NCBI GenBank assembly: GCA_009760885.1
Contig: CM019713.1
Span: 12,327,274 to 12,391,273 of the forward strand
Direction: 5' to 3'
Length of the DNA stretch: 64,000 bases
DNA from: Achatina immaculata
Lineage: Eukaryota; Mollusca; Gastropoda; Stylommatophora; Achatinidae
Shown here: one piece after another, positions 1-10,799 of the stretch
How the letters are laid out: each line of letters begins with the position of its first letter
How positions within the stretch are numbered: position 1 is the stretch's first letter
Notes under the pieces: model-generated
Databases searched by the model: none
Seen by the model: only the letters and a program-made list of their open reading frames with translations
Told to the model about the DNA's origin: nothing
Position numbers and translations under genes: made by a program

Positions 1-742
1 GTTCAGAATTCTTTGAATTATGACATTAAATCTCTTGATGTAGCAAGAGTATTTTAGGTGCCATTATTTTTGTTCTTTGTTGTTTTTTTTTCGTTTAGTT
101 CCTTTGAAATAACATTTCTTTAGAAACATTTTATCAGCCTATGAAATATGCTTAATATTCACACTTCAGTTAGTTCTTTGATGTTTCTGCCAAACGATGT
201 GATACAAACCATAGAAACAGAAAACAATTCAAATATTAACAAAGAAAACGAAAAGAGTTCAAATATTAACAAGCGACGTCAGAAGAAGCTGGTCAGAGGA
301 AAAAAAACCACTTCACTGACAACTGTGAATCATCTTTGTCAAGAATGGAGGAACTAGGGGGTGAAACTTATTTGGCGAACCATGAACGAATAATTAACAG
401 CTTCAGAGGGATGGTCAGTCAAAACAGGACCACAGGACTGTAGTCCGATGGAGCTACCGAGAGAGAAAGTCTGAACAACTATGGACGTGAACGCAAAATT
501 TATGGTATTTTCTAACTCAAACTTTCTAATTAACTAAATTTCTAACTATCTAACTTTCTATGTTATTTTCCTATAATTTTAGTCTTTTAATAATTACTTA
601 ATTCTCTAAATAACTTTCTAATTGTCATATTTTCTGACTAATTGTCTATCTTTCAAAGTAGCCTTCTAAATATCTTACTTCCTAACAAATTATCTAACTT
701 TCTAAATGTAGCTTAACATTGTTACTTTCTGCTGCCTGGACA
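1..742. repeat. Left end of duplicated unit 1, 3' flank of gene copy A
   Basis: This stretch matches about 30820-31450 and 57290-57758 in the other two units, base for base over long runs. It lies downstream of the minus-strand gene copy A and should hold its 3' UTR. From about 505 to 712 it is a degenerate simple repeat built on TAACTTTCTAA, also seen in the other units. A minus-strand ATTAAA (591-586) could serve as a poly(A) signal. The short plus-strand reading frame at 148-357 is broken in the sister copies and is not a gene. Confidence 0.7.
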
Positions 743-1164
743 CTATTTCACGAGTAAGTCACGTGAGATGAGACTGAGGACACAGGCTAGCATGAGGAAG
801 GTGATGTTCTGAACGATGTTCTGAGCTCTGCAGGCCAGTGTCTTGATTTCTTCATATTTCGGCTTGCATGACTGTCTGTGTTTCAGAGGGAAAAAAACAT
901 ACTTTAATGAAATAGATGCTGATGTTTAATTACACATATAAAAGATTGCAACTGGGATGTAACAATCCTTTGTTGATATATAGCAATTTCTCTCCAATAC
1001 GAAAGAGGAAATAGACCAATTAATATTGAAAAGAAATCATTAAATATTAAGAACGAAATACCTTACATACTTTGGGTTTATTAAAGTAGATTGCATATAC
1101 ACAGAGGTAACGTAGTAGGAAATAGAGAAACAGAACAGAGAGAGACAGATATCTGGAGACAGGC

Positions 1165-1195
<31 letters not shown>

Positions 1196-3597
1196 CTGAG
1201 AGGCAGACGGAGATAAATACAGAGAGACAGAGCAGTGTGGGCGACAATGCATGGCTCAGAATAGAGCGAGCGAGTGGTGTGACGTCATCGCCCACGCATG
1301 TTGTGAATGCTTTATATGGGGGAAGGTTGCTGACACGGACACAGAGTTTAGAATCAGTGGCGGCTGAGTTTCGTCGTCTGCCATGTATCGTGATATACTC
1401 AGTCCAGCCGATTCACACTGTTGATTAATACTGTCTCACGGAAATCATTATCATATTGTGTCTTGGACATCATTCCTCTATGATGTTATGGAAATCATAT
1501 CTGTGCTGTGGAATATCGTAACTGTCATCGTTCGTGGAGATTGTCGATAATTCTGCCAAGCCTTGTCGTATTGATGACCACATCAAGGTCCATCGTGTGC
1601 ATTCCTGTCATGTGATTATTATTGGAGTGGGATCAGGAGATGCCCAAAACCCGGCAGCATCTGCTGTACAATCAGTGAGGTGCATTGCACCGGTGATTCG
1701 ATAATCTGAGAGGGCACGGATGAGCAGATAGGCTATATTTCAGTGCCTGAAATATCTTTATTATTCAGTGCAGTAGGCACAATGTGTTTTAAGTGAGATG
1801 GGGGGAGGGGGAAGGGGGGAAGGGGATTTCCGGTCAGCGGTAGCTGAATGTATTTTCCAGTGCAATGGCACATGATGATAGTGAGATAGAAATGCGTTTT
1901 ACTAGTGCAATGGCACATGATAACAAATGAGATGGAGATACTTACCTAGGAGAGCCAGGGAGCCCGGACCAATGTAGTCCACTGTTTTATGCTATTTAGT
2001 TAATGAAGATACATTATAATTATGTCATGCTTTGTTGTTATTCTGATGATATTTGTTGTCGTTCTGTGCATGTAAGTCTGTGTGGCATTTAACATGGCGT
2101 GTCTGTTGTGTATAATAAAACATTGGTAGATTTAAATGCTTGGCTTTGTAGTGTGTAATGCCTGTCATGTAGTTTGTATGAATGTGTGGAAGTTGGGAAT
2201 ACTGCACGACTGGCATACCGTATCCTTTGGAGGGAAAATCCTGGTTTGCAGGTTAGTTTTAGGAATGGCCGCCCAGTACGATGGTACATAGGCAATGGGT
2301 TTTGGCTTTGTAGTTGGGCTTTTGGTCCTGTAACACCCTTTATTGTCCCAAATATGTGGAATTAGCAACAAGTGAAGTTTTAAAGAAGAATAAACAGAAG
2401 GAAACAGACAGGATAGAGACACGTAGGCATAAAAAGTCAGCGAGAGAGAGAGAGAGAGAGTGAGAGAGAGAGAGGAGAGAAATACAGAAGAGAGAAACGA
2501 GAAAAAATAAGAAGATTGAGAGAGACACTAAAAGGCAAGGAGAGAGAAGGCGGAAAGACAGAGAACTAGAGAGAGAGAGAGAGAGAAAGAGAGAGCTTCG
2601 GGTAAATATACAATTGTCTCATGTGAACATCCCAGACTGTAATGTTAACACTGAAACAAACGTTCTCTTCTCTTACTTGACACTGACATAGAATGACAAA
2701 CACGCATCAGCCTCCTTGATTGCGCTGCAGAACTCCTTAAGTGAGATGGGAGAAACTAACAGTCCAAAACAGTTGGAAATGACGGCCTGACATTCAGAGC
2801 TCAACTGATTTCTAGCATTAATAAGTTCACCGAGTTTCTGCCTCTGTTCTGCACTCATACAGGCCACATCAAGTGCTCGCTGGTACTCTGTGCCAGTACA
2901 TATAGCTATGCTGTCACTATGGAAGTATAACTAGTTTAGTTAATAATAGTCATGAATTGAAACAATAAACATCATAGGTTCATATTTGTGTCATGACAAT
3001 TTCATAGTTTAATCACATTTATAGAGCTAATGTTTTAGACAATGTCGTGGAAAATAAATTTGACTATAAAGTTGCAAAGAAGGAACAAAATTAAGTTCAA
3101 ATTAAATTTTCATAAATTGATCATAGACTTCCAAAGTTCTAACATGTTGGAATGCCTCTAAAATGGGAAGTGATGAACTGATTTCTGTACAGGACTATAA
3201 ATATCTCATGAAATAAAATAGCGAATTATGTTATCTTTTTGGTATTAGCAGAAATTTAAGGAAAGTTCTGATGTTGCAGCTTCAAGACTTTTATTGGAAT
3301 GATTACATTACCGTGAATATTGTTGAATTGACTTATACATGGACTGCTCTATCTCTGAAATAAAACTTATACTCACTTTGTTATAACACTTCCTGTAGTA
3401 GCACATTGTTTTGCATTCTTTACTACGCTGCAGTAGTTGTCTGACGTCTGCAAAGCTCCGCAACTCTGGTACTTCAGCTGACATGCTCTGCTCGAATAAG
3501 AGACCACGAATTGTAGATACGTTCCTATATCTGGTTGGGCGTGGCTTATAGCAACCAGTAGTAAAGGAGATATCAAAAGCGTGTGTGCAATCTTCAT
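743..3597 (-). CDS. Secreted 12-cysteine protein, gene copy A (three exons)
   Basis: I do not recognise this family. Three exons on the minus strand: 3597-3377, 2910-2677 and 875-743, total 588 coding bases (195 residues plus stop). Both introns are phase 2 with GTGAGT and GTAAGA donors and CAG acceptors, and the phases join exactly. Residues 1-20 are a signal peptide with a hydrophobic LLLVAI core; likely cleavage is after SHA. The mature part carries four cysteines in exon 1, six in exon 2 and two at the start of exon 3, all conserved in copy B. The end is a single N-glycosylation sequon (NIT) followed by a hydrophobic stretch and a short tail, as in a GPI signal or short membrane anchor. 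Secretion or surface display is inferred; the function is unknown. Intron 2 carries an unclassified repeat (about 1234-2360). Confidence 0.82.
1156..1192. repeat. (GA)n microsatellite
   Basis: Pure GA dinucleotide run inside intron 2 of gene copy A. The corresponding run in copy B is at about 31879-31905. Reading frames made of Ser-Leu repeats on the opposite strand are artefacts of this run. Confidence 0.9.
1234..2360 (+). mobile_element. Unclassified interspersed repeat in intron 2 of copy A
   Basis: This block is absent from the equivalent intron of gene copy B, where the flanking GA-rich sequence is continuous, so it is an insertion. Its right half (about 1920-2340) resembles, in reverse complement, 23140-23540: both carry a block of the form AATRCTGCAnnACTGGCA followed by related sequence. 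The part at 1740-1930 repeats the phrase AGTGCAATGGCACATGA. No coding frame is conserved. It could be an LTR or a non-autonomous DNA element; I could not find termini that decide this. Confidence 0.5.
2440..2600. repeat. GA-rich low-complexity tract
   Basis: Alternating (GA)n runs and GA-rich spacers in intron 2 of gene copy A; its counterpart is 32570-32820 in copy B. It has no coding value. Confidence 0.85.
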
Positions 3598-3599
3598 TA

Positions 3600-3800
3600 T
3601 TGTGATTGGCTGGATAAAAGAAACAGTACTACCATCAAATCACTAGAATAACAGAACTATACGGTCACTTCATGTAAGTGAAAAAACGTAAATGAACTGA
3701 CGCTTACACACAGACAGGTATGCAGAGAAGTAGACAGACAGAAAGGAGACACGTAAACAGTCAGATAGACCAGGGGTGGCCAAACAGTGGCGCTCTAGCC
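3600..3800. other. 5' flank of gene copy A
   Basis: Sequence immediately upstream of the copy A start codon on the minus strand, matched by 36084-36240 in copy B. No convincing TATA box was seen within 100 bases of the ATG, so an untranslated first exon further upstream is possible. Confidence 0.4.
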
Positions 3801-4320
3801 TTTTATGGTATATCAACATTCAATAAAGGCAGACAGAGGAACATGGCTGAGTTTTATAAATATACAGAAAGAGTGAGGAAAATAGGAATGAACGAGAATA
3901 TCAGAAAGTAAGATGAGCACATACAAATGAAGTATTTACAATAATCCAATATTTCGGCTAAGCCTTTTTCAAGGATCACACACACACACACACACAATAC
4001 AAAGGACAAGAACGAAAAACAGATTAAAAAAAAAAATTAAATGCTTAGCACTTTTCACTTTGTACATCATACTTTGTAGGAAAACTGGCACTCAAGGTGT
4101 TTTGTTTGTTGTGTTGTTTTTTTTTATGTGGTCCTTGAAAAAAGGCATCTGTATTCATTTATTCGTACTCATATTACTTTCTTCTACTCCCGTTCCTGCC
4201 CATTTTTGTCACTCTTTCTGTCGTAACGTAAAATTGAACTATACACATTTGTTTACCTTTATTACTAGAACCAGTCTTACTTCAGTCATCATTTCTCTGT
4301 CTTTCAACACAGTTGCTTAG
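3800..4320. mobile_element. ORF-less Penelope-like tail pair (inverted)
   Basis: The left part (about 3800-4030) is the reverse complement of a repeat whose plus-strand form follows at about 4085-4320. Both contain versions of a GCCGAAATATTGG-type motif preceded by an AGGC...GCC stem. The same repeat is found at 14395-14590 (minus), 36240-36440 (minus) and 40140-40345 (plus). An inverted pair of 3' tails flanking nothing is the arrangement expected of a Penelope-like element that lost its reading frame. A (CA)n run lies at 3977-3996. Confidence 0.45.
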
Positions 4321-4513
4321 AAATGTGAACGCACGACTACTACACGCAAATGCTACGGGACACACATTTTTTTTTTTCGTAAAGACAAACATTTAATAGG
4401 CATACATTTAGACGACAGATTTCAATGTTCCTCTATGAAACGTCACAAAGAGTTCTCTTCACATATTCCTGGTTGTCATTCAGTTACATTAGGCCAGAGT
4501 TAGGGCTCTTAAT

Positions 4514-4742
4514 AACATCATCATCATCAGGTGCCGTACAAGCAGGCGCTGTTGGTCATGCATCTCCACAGATCTCGGTCCTTGATGTTTTCCATCACCT
4601 CAGTGGGTCACTATTCACTGTATCACCAAGCTATCTTTCCATGATTTTTTTCTTCTATTCTCTTGCCTATCTTCCCATTTATCTTTCCTGTTGTTATGAT
4701 GTTTTCAAGCGCTCTCCTTCTCATTATATATCAAATTAATGA
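4514..4742 (-). mobile_element. LINE family 2, 3'-end fragment
   Basis: It begins on the plus strand with ATCATCATCATCAGGTGCCG, the reverse complement of the ATG-repeat tail of the LINE at 14818-17300, and runs into its C-terminal coding region with many substitutions. Only the last 230 bases are present (5' truncation). Confidence 0.7.
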
Positions 4743-5260
4743 TGACCGTCAGTTTTCTTATAGATTTAAAGTTCCTTTCTTTATTTTACTATTCTTAGAC
4801 ATTCCTTGCTTGCCATCTTAACTGTCCATAGTAACGCAGGCTGGAAATAATTTATTCAGCATTTGATGGATATCATCTTGGAGGAAGCACTACAAGCAGA
4901 GAAGCTTAGACGTCATTTGTTTATGATGAGATGAGCTCTTGTAAAAGACAGTGGAGGGGTGGGGGGAGGCAAAATATATCCAGATTCATTTCAATTCAAG
5001 TGCCCTGCCGTGTGGCGTAGGCGATCATTTCTCTATACAATTCCCTGTCTTTAAACTTGATTATGAGATCCGCCGGTAACTTTCTTTCTACCCACATTGA
5101 CAGCCCATCCAGTAACTTCTCTCTCTCTGTCTTCCTCTATCTCTTCTTCCCTCAGTTTTTCCAGTTGCCACAGTGTGTTCCAATTTTCCTCTTCTCAGGA
5201 AATATCCTGTAAAAATCTCGCTTGTCTGCCTCTGATCTTTGTTGTAATTTGCTTTTTAAC
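4743..5260. other. No gene seen
   Basis: No coding frame, RNA gene or clear repeat was recognised. The stretch at 5095-5160 is CT-rich. Confidence 0.4.
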
Positions 5261-5261
5261 T

Positions 5262-5420
5262 CCAGATAGACGCAGGTAAGCACGAAGTGGTAGCAGGAGA
5301 AGTCCAGGTTTGCTTCCACTTTGTGCTTATCTACTTCTTTTGTGACCGTATTTCTTACAAGGGTAATAAAAAAGAAATGTTTCATCTTTTCTTTTAGTAA
5401 AGACATGAAAAGGGTTAGCT
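5262..5420 (+). mobile_element. Penelope-like tail fragment with hairpin
   Basis: Bases 5277-5330 can fold back: GTAAGCACGAAGTGG pairs with the following CCACTTTGTGCTTATC. The same hairpin with better pairing is at 40017-40073, where it precedes a GCCGAAATATTGG tail, so this looks like a fragment of the same element. Confidence 0.4.
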
Positions 5421-5424
5421 TATA

Positions 5425-6425
5425 TAGAAGTTTACCATTTAGGTTAGAAACAAAGTCTGCTAGATAATAAATGCAGGCAAACAGTAGCCAAAGTTAGGCA
5501 AACATGGGTTGTTGCAGCTGCTTAATTTACATCCTTGTATTTGTGGATTTTATGTTAGATTCTAGTCGCTACCCGGATAAAATGTGCAACTTTACAGTTA
5601 ACAAGTTATTTCTTACTTACTGTTTTTTTATGGACTTGTTCTAAACCCTTCTGCGGGGTTTCTTGATTGTCACCTGCGACCTGTTGTATACGTTTTTCTA
5701 TAGGATGTCACGCTAGCACATATACTCTGCTCTACAAATATCAGCACGTATTTCTTCACATGTTTTTTTTTCACTATTTATAATTCTGACAGTGTGTAAA
5801 AGTCTGTCAGGATGAGACTCAGATGATCTCAGCGGCAAGTCGAGTCGAAGTCGTCTACACCGAATCTTCACTCACTCTAGTCGGAAATTGATAAGTCTTG
5901 AATTCATCGTGCTTTCTATGTTGTGTTGTGAAGTTTCAAGAAGTTCTATGTTGTTGCAACACCGAAAGTGGTGTAGAACGCTTAGGTATATGTATTAATT
6001 CATCAATTATTTTGTCGTTTTCCAGTTAGATGTATGTAAGCTTCAGTTACTTTGACGTTTTCTGGGATAAATCTTTTAACTGAATTGAAATAAACTTTCT
6101 ATTCTCATTACTCTTTCCTCATTTTTACTTTAATATTTATGAAAGAAAATATCCAAAAAGCTAAACAAACGTTTTTAAATTAAATGTTTCCTCCGGCCCA
6201 CATACAAAATGCATACATTAAAATCACACATTGTCGCGGAAATCTACGATTATTATCGTGTTATCATGTTATTGGTGAGCTGTATAGTCGACTGTAAAAT
6301 AAAAAAGAACAAATCGCAAGAGAGTTGTTGCTTTTCTTCTAGTCTCGAATTCCTGATCAACATTAAACTACTTCGTGTCACGAGCTCCTGAAAGATATGT
6401 GCCTGGTTAGTGTTTCGATTCTTTA
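5425..6425. repeat. Shared unit block, no gene
   Basis: From about 5960 this matches 41280-41600 in unit 2, diverged but collinear. No coding frame is conserved between the copies. Confidence 0.6.
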
Positions 6426-6428
6426 TTA

Positions 6429-6828
6429 GTCAACACGAGCCTACTTCAAGCTTTTATTTTCCAGTCGACATGAGCCTACTTCGTGTCTCGAGTCCACACT
6501 CGACATGAGCCTACTTCAATCTTTTATTTTCCAGTCAACATGAGTTTACTTCAAGCTTTTATTTTCCAGTCGACATGAGTTTACTTCAAGCTTTTATTTT
6601 CCAGTCAACATGAGTCTACTTTAATCTTTTATTTTCAAGTCAACATGAGTCTACTTTAATCTTTTATTTTCAAGTCAACATGAGTCTACTTCAAGCTTTT
6701 ATTTTCCAGTCAACATGAGTCTACTTCAAGCTTTTATTTTCCAGTCAACATGAGTCTACTTCAAGCTGTTATTTTCCAGTCAACATGAGCCTACTTCGTG
6801 CCTCGAGTCCACACTGGACATGAGCCAG
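6429..6828. repeat. 35-bp minisatellite, about 11 units
   Basis: Tandem units of 35 bases on the pattern CAACATGAGTCTACTTCAAG followed by CTTTTATTTTCCAGT. Two variant units carrying CTTCGTGTCTCGAG lie near the two ends. Unit 2 has only a single degenerate copy at the matching place (about 41585-41625), so the array expanded after duplication. Confidence 0.85.
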
Positions 6829-6839
6829 CAACTCTAGAT

Positions 6840-7181
6840 GCCACATTACACAACTACTCCTCTGTTTTGTTATATCTAAACAAAGCTTACTTTTCACAAA
6901 CTATCTTTCCATTTTAAAGCTTTTTTCCGAGTCATTCTTCTTCAGTCTTCGTTGCAAATATTACTGTCCTCAATCTTTGAAGCCTGCTATTACTTTCATT
7001 GGTTTTCTCAACATTCATCTTGAACATTTCTGTAATTAGTAGAATTTCCAAACATTTCATTCAGTGGTAAGAACTACATATTCTGATTTACTTGTATTGT
7101 CACGTAATCTTTTTTTCTTACCTTCCAAAAAATGAAAGAAAAATTTTTTTCCAGAAATATTTTTAAAAAAAACTTACACTC
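6840..7181. repeat. Shared unit block
   Basis: Collinear with 41625-41822 and 42714-42870 in unit 2. It ends at the 10-base sequence ACTTACACTC (7172-7181), which is repeated with one change at 9444-9453 on the far side of the LINE insertion. In unit 2 the site is uninterrupted by this LINE. Confidence 0.7.
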
Positions 7182-8163
7182 CTTTCATTCATTCATTCAT
7201 TTGCATGACACTTGTGGAACTTTGCCTCCTTGTAGGCCTCTCAGTAGTGAGGAAGATGGCCCGCTGCTGATGTATCCATTCGCAGATAATCAACGATGTC
7301 TTGCATCCATCTTCGTCTTGGTCTTTTTCTCTTTCTTTTTCCCATTATGTACCTTTCCAAGACGGTTTTATCTAGATTATCATGACGTTTTATGTGTCCA
7401 AAATATTTAAGTTTTCTCTTTAATCCTCTTTACTAGCCAGCCTTCTTCAATATTAAGTTTTTGTAATATGGATATGTCTGTTCTTTTTTGTGTCCATGAT
7501 ATTTGAAGAACTCTTCTGTAGCATTTACATTCAAAGGCATTTATGTGTTTCTCAGATGTTTTGTTAAGTGTCCAGGTCTCACAGGCATACGTTGCGATGG
7601 GAAAGATGCATGCCCTTAAAAATCTTATTTTTGTAGTTCTGTCTGTTCCTCTCCACAGATTCTTTAGTTGTTTTACTTTCTGAAGAGCGATAGATGTCCT
7701 CCTTTTAATTTCCCTCATTGTATCTCCATTATTAGTTAGTAGTGATCCAAGATATTTAAAACTTTCCACTTCTTACAGTTTTTCCTCATTGATACATATA
7801 TCATCTGTCCTGTTTGTTTTGTCAGTTATCATCAATTTAGTTTTTTTCGCATTAAGATAGAGGCTTTGCTCTTCACTATTCTTACGGACTGAATTATTAG
7901 TTTGTCCATTCCTTTTTGTATTGTGGACAATAATAATATATCGTCAGAATATGTAATCTGTGATATTTCATAACCTCCAGCTGTTATAGCATCGTAATAT
8001 TCTTTGTCTACATCTTCTCTAGCATTCCTCATTATATTTTCAGTATACAAGTTAAATATGTAAGACGACAATATGTACCCCTGACGGACCCCTCGTTTTA
8101 TGTCAAACCAAGTTGTTGTTTCACCATTTATTCTCACTGCTGCCTGTTGGTCTAGATACAGCA

Positions 8164-9058
8164 TTCATTCATTCCTTTGCATGTCCCTTGCGGAACTTTG
8201 CCTCCCAAACAGCACTCCTGTAGGCCTCTCGGTTGTGAGCAAGATGGCCTGCTGCTTCTGCATCCATTTCCAGATCATCAACGATGTCTTGCAGCCATCT
8301 TCGTTTCGGTCTTCCTCTTTTTCTTTTTCCCATTATGTATCCTTCCAATACGGTCTTCTCTAAATTATCATGACGTTTAATGTGGCCAAAATATTTAAGT
8401 TTTCTCTCTTTAATCCTCTTTACTAGCCAGCCTTCTTCAATATTAAGCTCTTGTAGTATAGATATATTTGTTCTTTTTTGTATCCACGATATTTGAAGAA
8501 CTCTTCTATAGCATTTACATTCAAAGGCATTTATGTGCTTCTCAGCTGTTTTGTTAAGTGTCCAGGTCTCACAGGCATAGGTTGCGATAGGAAAGATGCA
8601 TGTCCTTAAAAATCTTATTTTTGTGGTTCTGTCTGCTCCTCTCCACAGATTCTTTAGTTGTTTTACTTTCTGAAGAGCAATAGATGTCCTCCTTTTAATT
8701 TCCCTCATTGTATCTCCATTATTAGTTAGTAATGATCCAAGATATTCAAAACTCTCCACTTCTTCCAGTTTTTCCCCATTGATACATATTTCAGTTGCCT
8801 GGATTGTTTTGTCAGTTGTCATCACTTTAGTTTTCTTTGCATTAAGATAGAGGTTCTGCTCTTCGCTGTTCTTGCGGACTGACATAATCAGTTTTTCCAT
8901 TCCTTCTTGTGTTGTGGACAGCAATACTGTGTCATCAGCATATCTAATCTCTGGTATTTCATAACCTCCAACTGTTATGGCATCGTAATATTCCTTGTCT
9001 ACATCTTCTCTAACATTCCTCATTATATTTTCAGTATACAAGTTAAATAAGTAAAATT
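8164..9058 (-). mobile_element. Nested LINE family 1 insertion
   Basis: A truncated family 1 element inserted into the outer family 1 element. The 11-base sequence TAGATACAGCA occurs on both sides (8153-8163 and 9059-9069), and the host reading (LYLDQQAAV...) is interrupted there. The AATG tail is at the low-coordinate side, matching minus-strand orientation. Confidence 0.85.
8169..9056 (-). pseudogene. Reverse transcriptase C-terminal part of LINE family 1
   Basis: An open minus-strand frame of almost 300 codons inside the nested copy. It has reverse transcriptase motif C (IRYADDTVLLS, near the N-terminal end), the thumb-like segment with YLGSLLTNNGDT, the YACETWT motif and the basic C-terminal GKRKRGRPKRRW block typical of RTE-like LINEs. 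The N-terminal half (endonuclease, motifs A and B) is missing by 5' truncation, so it cannot transpose by itself. This is the longest uninterrupted family 1 frame in the window. Confidence 0.85.
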
Positions 9059-9454
9059 TAGATACAGCAGTGATGTTAATTGTATCAAATGCGTTGGAAA
9101 TTTCATTTTTTCCATTATTTCCCAAAGCTTCTGGTGTTGTACACAATCAAATGGCTTTGAATAGTCTATAAAGGCTAAATCTAGATTCACATTAAACTCT
9201 CTGTATTTCTCTATTATTTATCTTATATTGAATATACGATTTATTGATCCTTTTCCTTGCCTGAAACAAGCTTGGACCACATTGACGTCTATTTTCTTAC
9301 GAAGTCTACCCATTATGATTTTTAACAGAATTTTACTGGCATGACTAATCAGGGTAACAGTTCTGTTGTTTGTGCATAATTTTAGGTTACCTTTTTTTTG
9401 GCAGTGGTATGAATATAGTTCTTTTCCATTCTTTTGGCCAAGTACTTACCCTCG

Positions 9455-9625
9455 TATGTCCTAAAAATGAGTACCAGAAAATTCTGGGGACATAAATCCA
9501 GCCAGATGTGATACTGACTACCTCACACTTTCATGTTTCGAAGATCTTGGAGATACACCGTGTACCTAATTTGTCTTAATGACATGGAAAGGAGAATTTT
9601 ACCTTTACCCTGCGTCTTCACATCG
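9455..9625 (+). mobile_element. SINE tail remnant
   Basis: It shares AGATGTGATACTGAC and the following order with the tail of the tRNA-derived SINE at 56970-57208; no tRNA-like head is left. The matching remnant in unit 2 is 42890-43035, so the insertion predates the duplication. Confidence 0.6.
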
Positions 9626-9719
9626 CTAAATGTAATCATTTACTTACTGTTTTCAGGTGTTTCCTCTTGTTTTATTTGTGTATGGATATGTTCAGTTGTC
9701 TCTGAATGTTCCGAACCGT

Positions 9720-10300
9720 CTGAGTGAAACAAAGTGATTGGTGACTGTTTACGTCAAACCAGTTTTTCGGCAAGGGGCGTGGCCTAGGATTCTACATGTT
9801 CAGTCGTAGGCGACGCAGTCACTGTGATTAACAGAGAGCATTAATTTATTCAAAATGAGAGTCAAGATGTTGCTTGGTGCAAGATTAAATGATATCTGAG
9901 TCTTTTACAAATATTATATGACAAACGTATAGAGCAGTGGTTTTAAAGTCTTTTGTTTGTTTGTTTGTTTTGTTTTTGGTGGTGAATTCCTTTTCCGTCC
10001 TCACATCGGCAGTGGATCCCCCCTCCCCCTCCAAATTAAAATAAAGTTTTAAACAAATGATGTTAACGTTATTTTAAAATACAGACACAATCCTTTACTG
10101 CTCCATGAAACTCCAAAAAGTCAGTCTGTGGTCCGCCGGGGGGAATCATGGACCTCATGTTTTAGAGCCACTGTTAAAGAGGAATGGAGGTTACAAAGTA
10201 CTCATGAATTCGTTATATTTGTAATGCATCAATCATACATTACATGTACTTCACCACTTTCTAGTACTCAGTTAAGCTAAAAGACGCAGTTGTGTATAGA
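9720..10300. repeat. Shared unit block
   Basis: Collinear with 43130-43620 in unit 2 and with 58190-58445 plus 60590-60895 in unit 3, where a LINE interrupts it. No coding frame is conserved. Confidence 0.7.
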
Positions 10301-10589
10301 GAGCGACTCTGCTTAAGAGTGTTGAGACATTTGAAATGGAGACGCGGGTCTTGCCTTGTCCTGACCTCTCTTGTCTTCTATCTCCCTGGAACTGAGAGCA
10401 GGTGTTCTTTGCAGCTGACGCTGTGAAAGTGTTGAGCGGGTTATGGCAGCTATTTTTTCAGTTACTGTGTTTAGCTGAGAAAAAAAAGCAGGAAATATGC
10501 ATACTTCTTTAGTAGACTCCACCACCATGGGAAATGTAGACGTGGATAAAAACTGAAGGCATTAGTTTAGAGTTTGGCGTCGACATACA

Positions 10590-10795
10590 CCGGACCGAGT
10601 TACGGCCATTTGTATTTATAGTCGGGACACCTCTGGTATATTTTATTGAAGAAATAATAAAACGTACGGCACAGTAAGTTATACAGTAAAACAGTTTAGT
10701 CCTGGCACCTCGCCCTTGACTGTCCGCTTCCTGTTTTCCAATGTTTTGTTACTGCGGAACATTTAACTTCTGATTTGATATTTCACTAAAATTTA
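10590..10795 (-). promoter_or_regulatory. Conserved block with TATA-like box (unit 1)
   Basis: About 200 bases are nearly identical in all three units (also 43890-44090 and 61080-61275) while the flanks are more diverged. Read on the minus strand it has TATAAATA (10620-10613) with the conserved sequence lying upstream of it. This suggests a promoter for a minus-strand transcript. The nearest downstream gene on that strand is secreted-protein copy A, 7 kb away, so the link is only a guess. A retained repeat is the alternative. Confidence 0.4.
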
Positions 10796-10799
10796 CATC

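Larger units (their letters stand above)
7182..9443 (-). mobile_element. LINE family 1, 5'-truncated, with nested copy
   Basis: Non-LTR retrotransposon, RTE-like by its apurinic-type endonuclease (seen in other copies), reverse transcriptase and short AATG-repeat tail. The outer copy is 7182-8163 plus 9059-9443, with the tail at 7182-7200. It is bounded by imperfect 10-base target duplications (ACTTACACTC/ACTTACCCTC). A second family 1 copy sits inside it at 8164-9058. Motif B of the reverse transcriptase (GVRQGYILS) and motif C (TYSDDILLL instead of YADD) are visible on the minus strand near 8080 and 7950. Frameshifts show it is dead. Confidence 0.85.

Noticed and set aside
1040..1295. Ser-Leu repeat frames at GA tracts (also 2340-2528, 18610-18870, 32384-32932)
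   Set aside because: They are translations of (GA)n microsatellites in introns or spacers.
6429..6828. Possible CRISPR array
   Set aside because: Units are directly adjacent with no unique spacers; an animal minisatellite.
10313..10528. Minus-strand 71-codon frame next to the conserved block
   Set aside because: The matching frame in unit 2 is broken soon after the start, and unit 3 has a deletion there.
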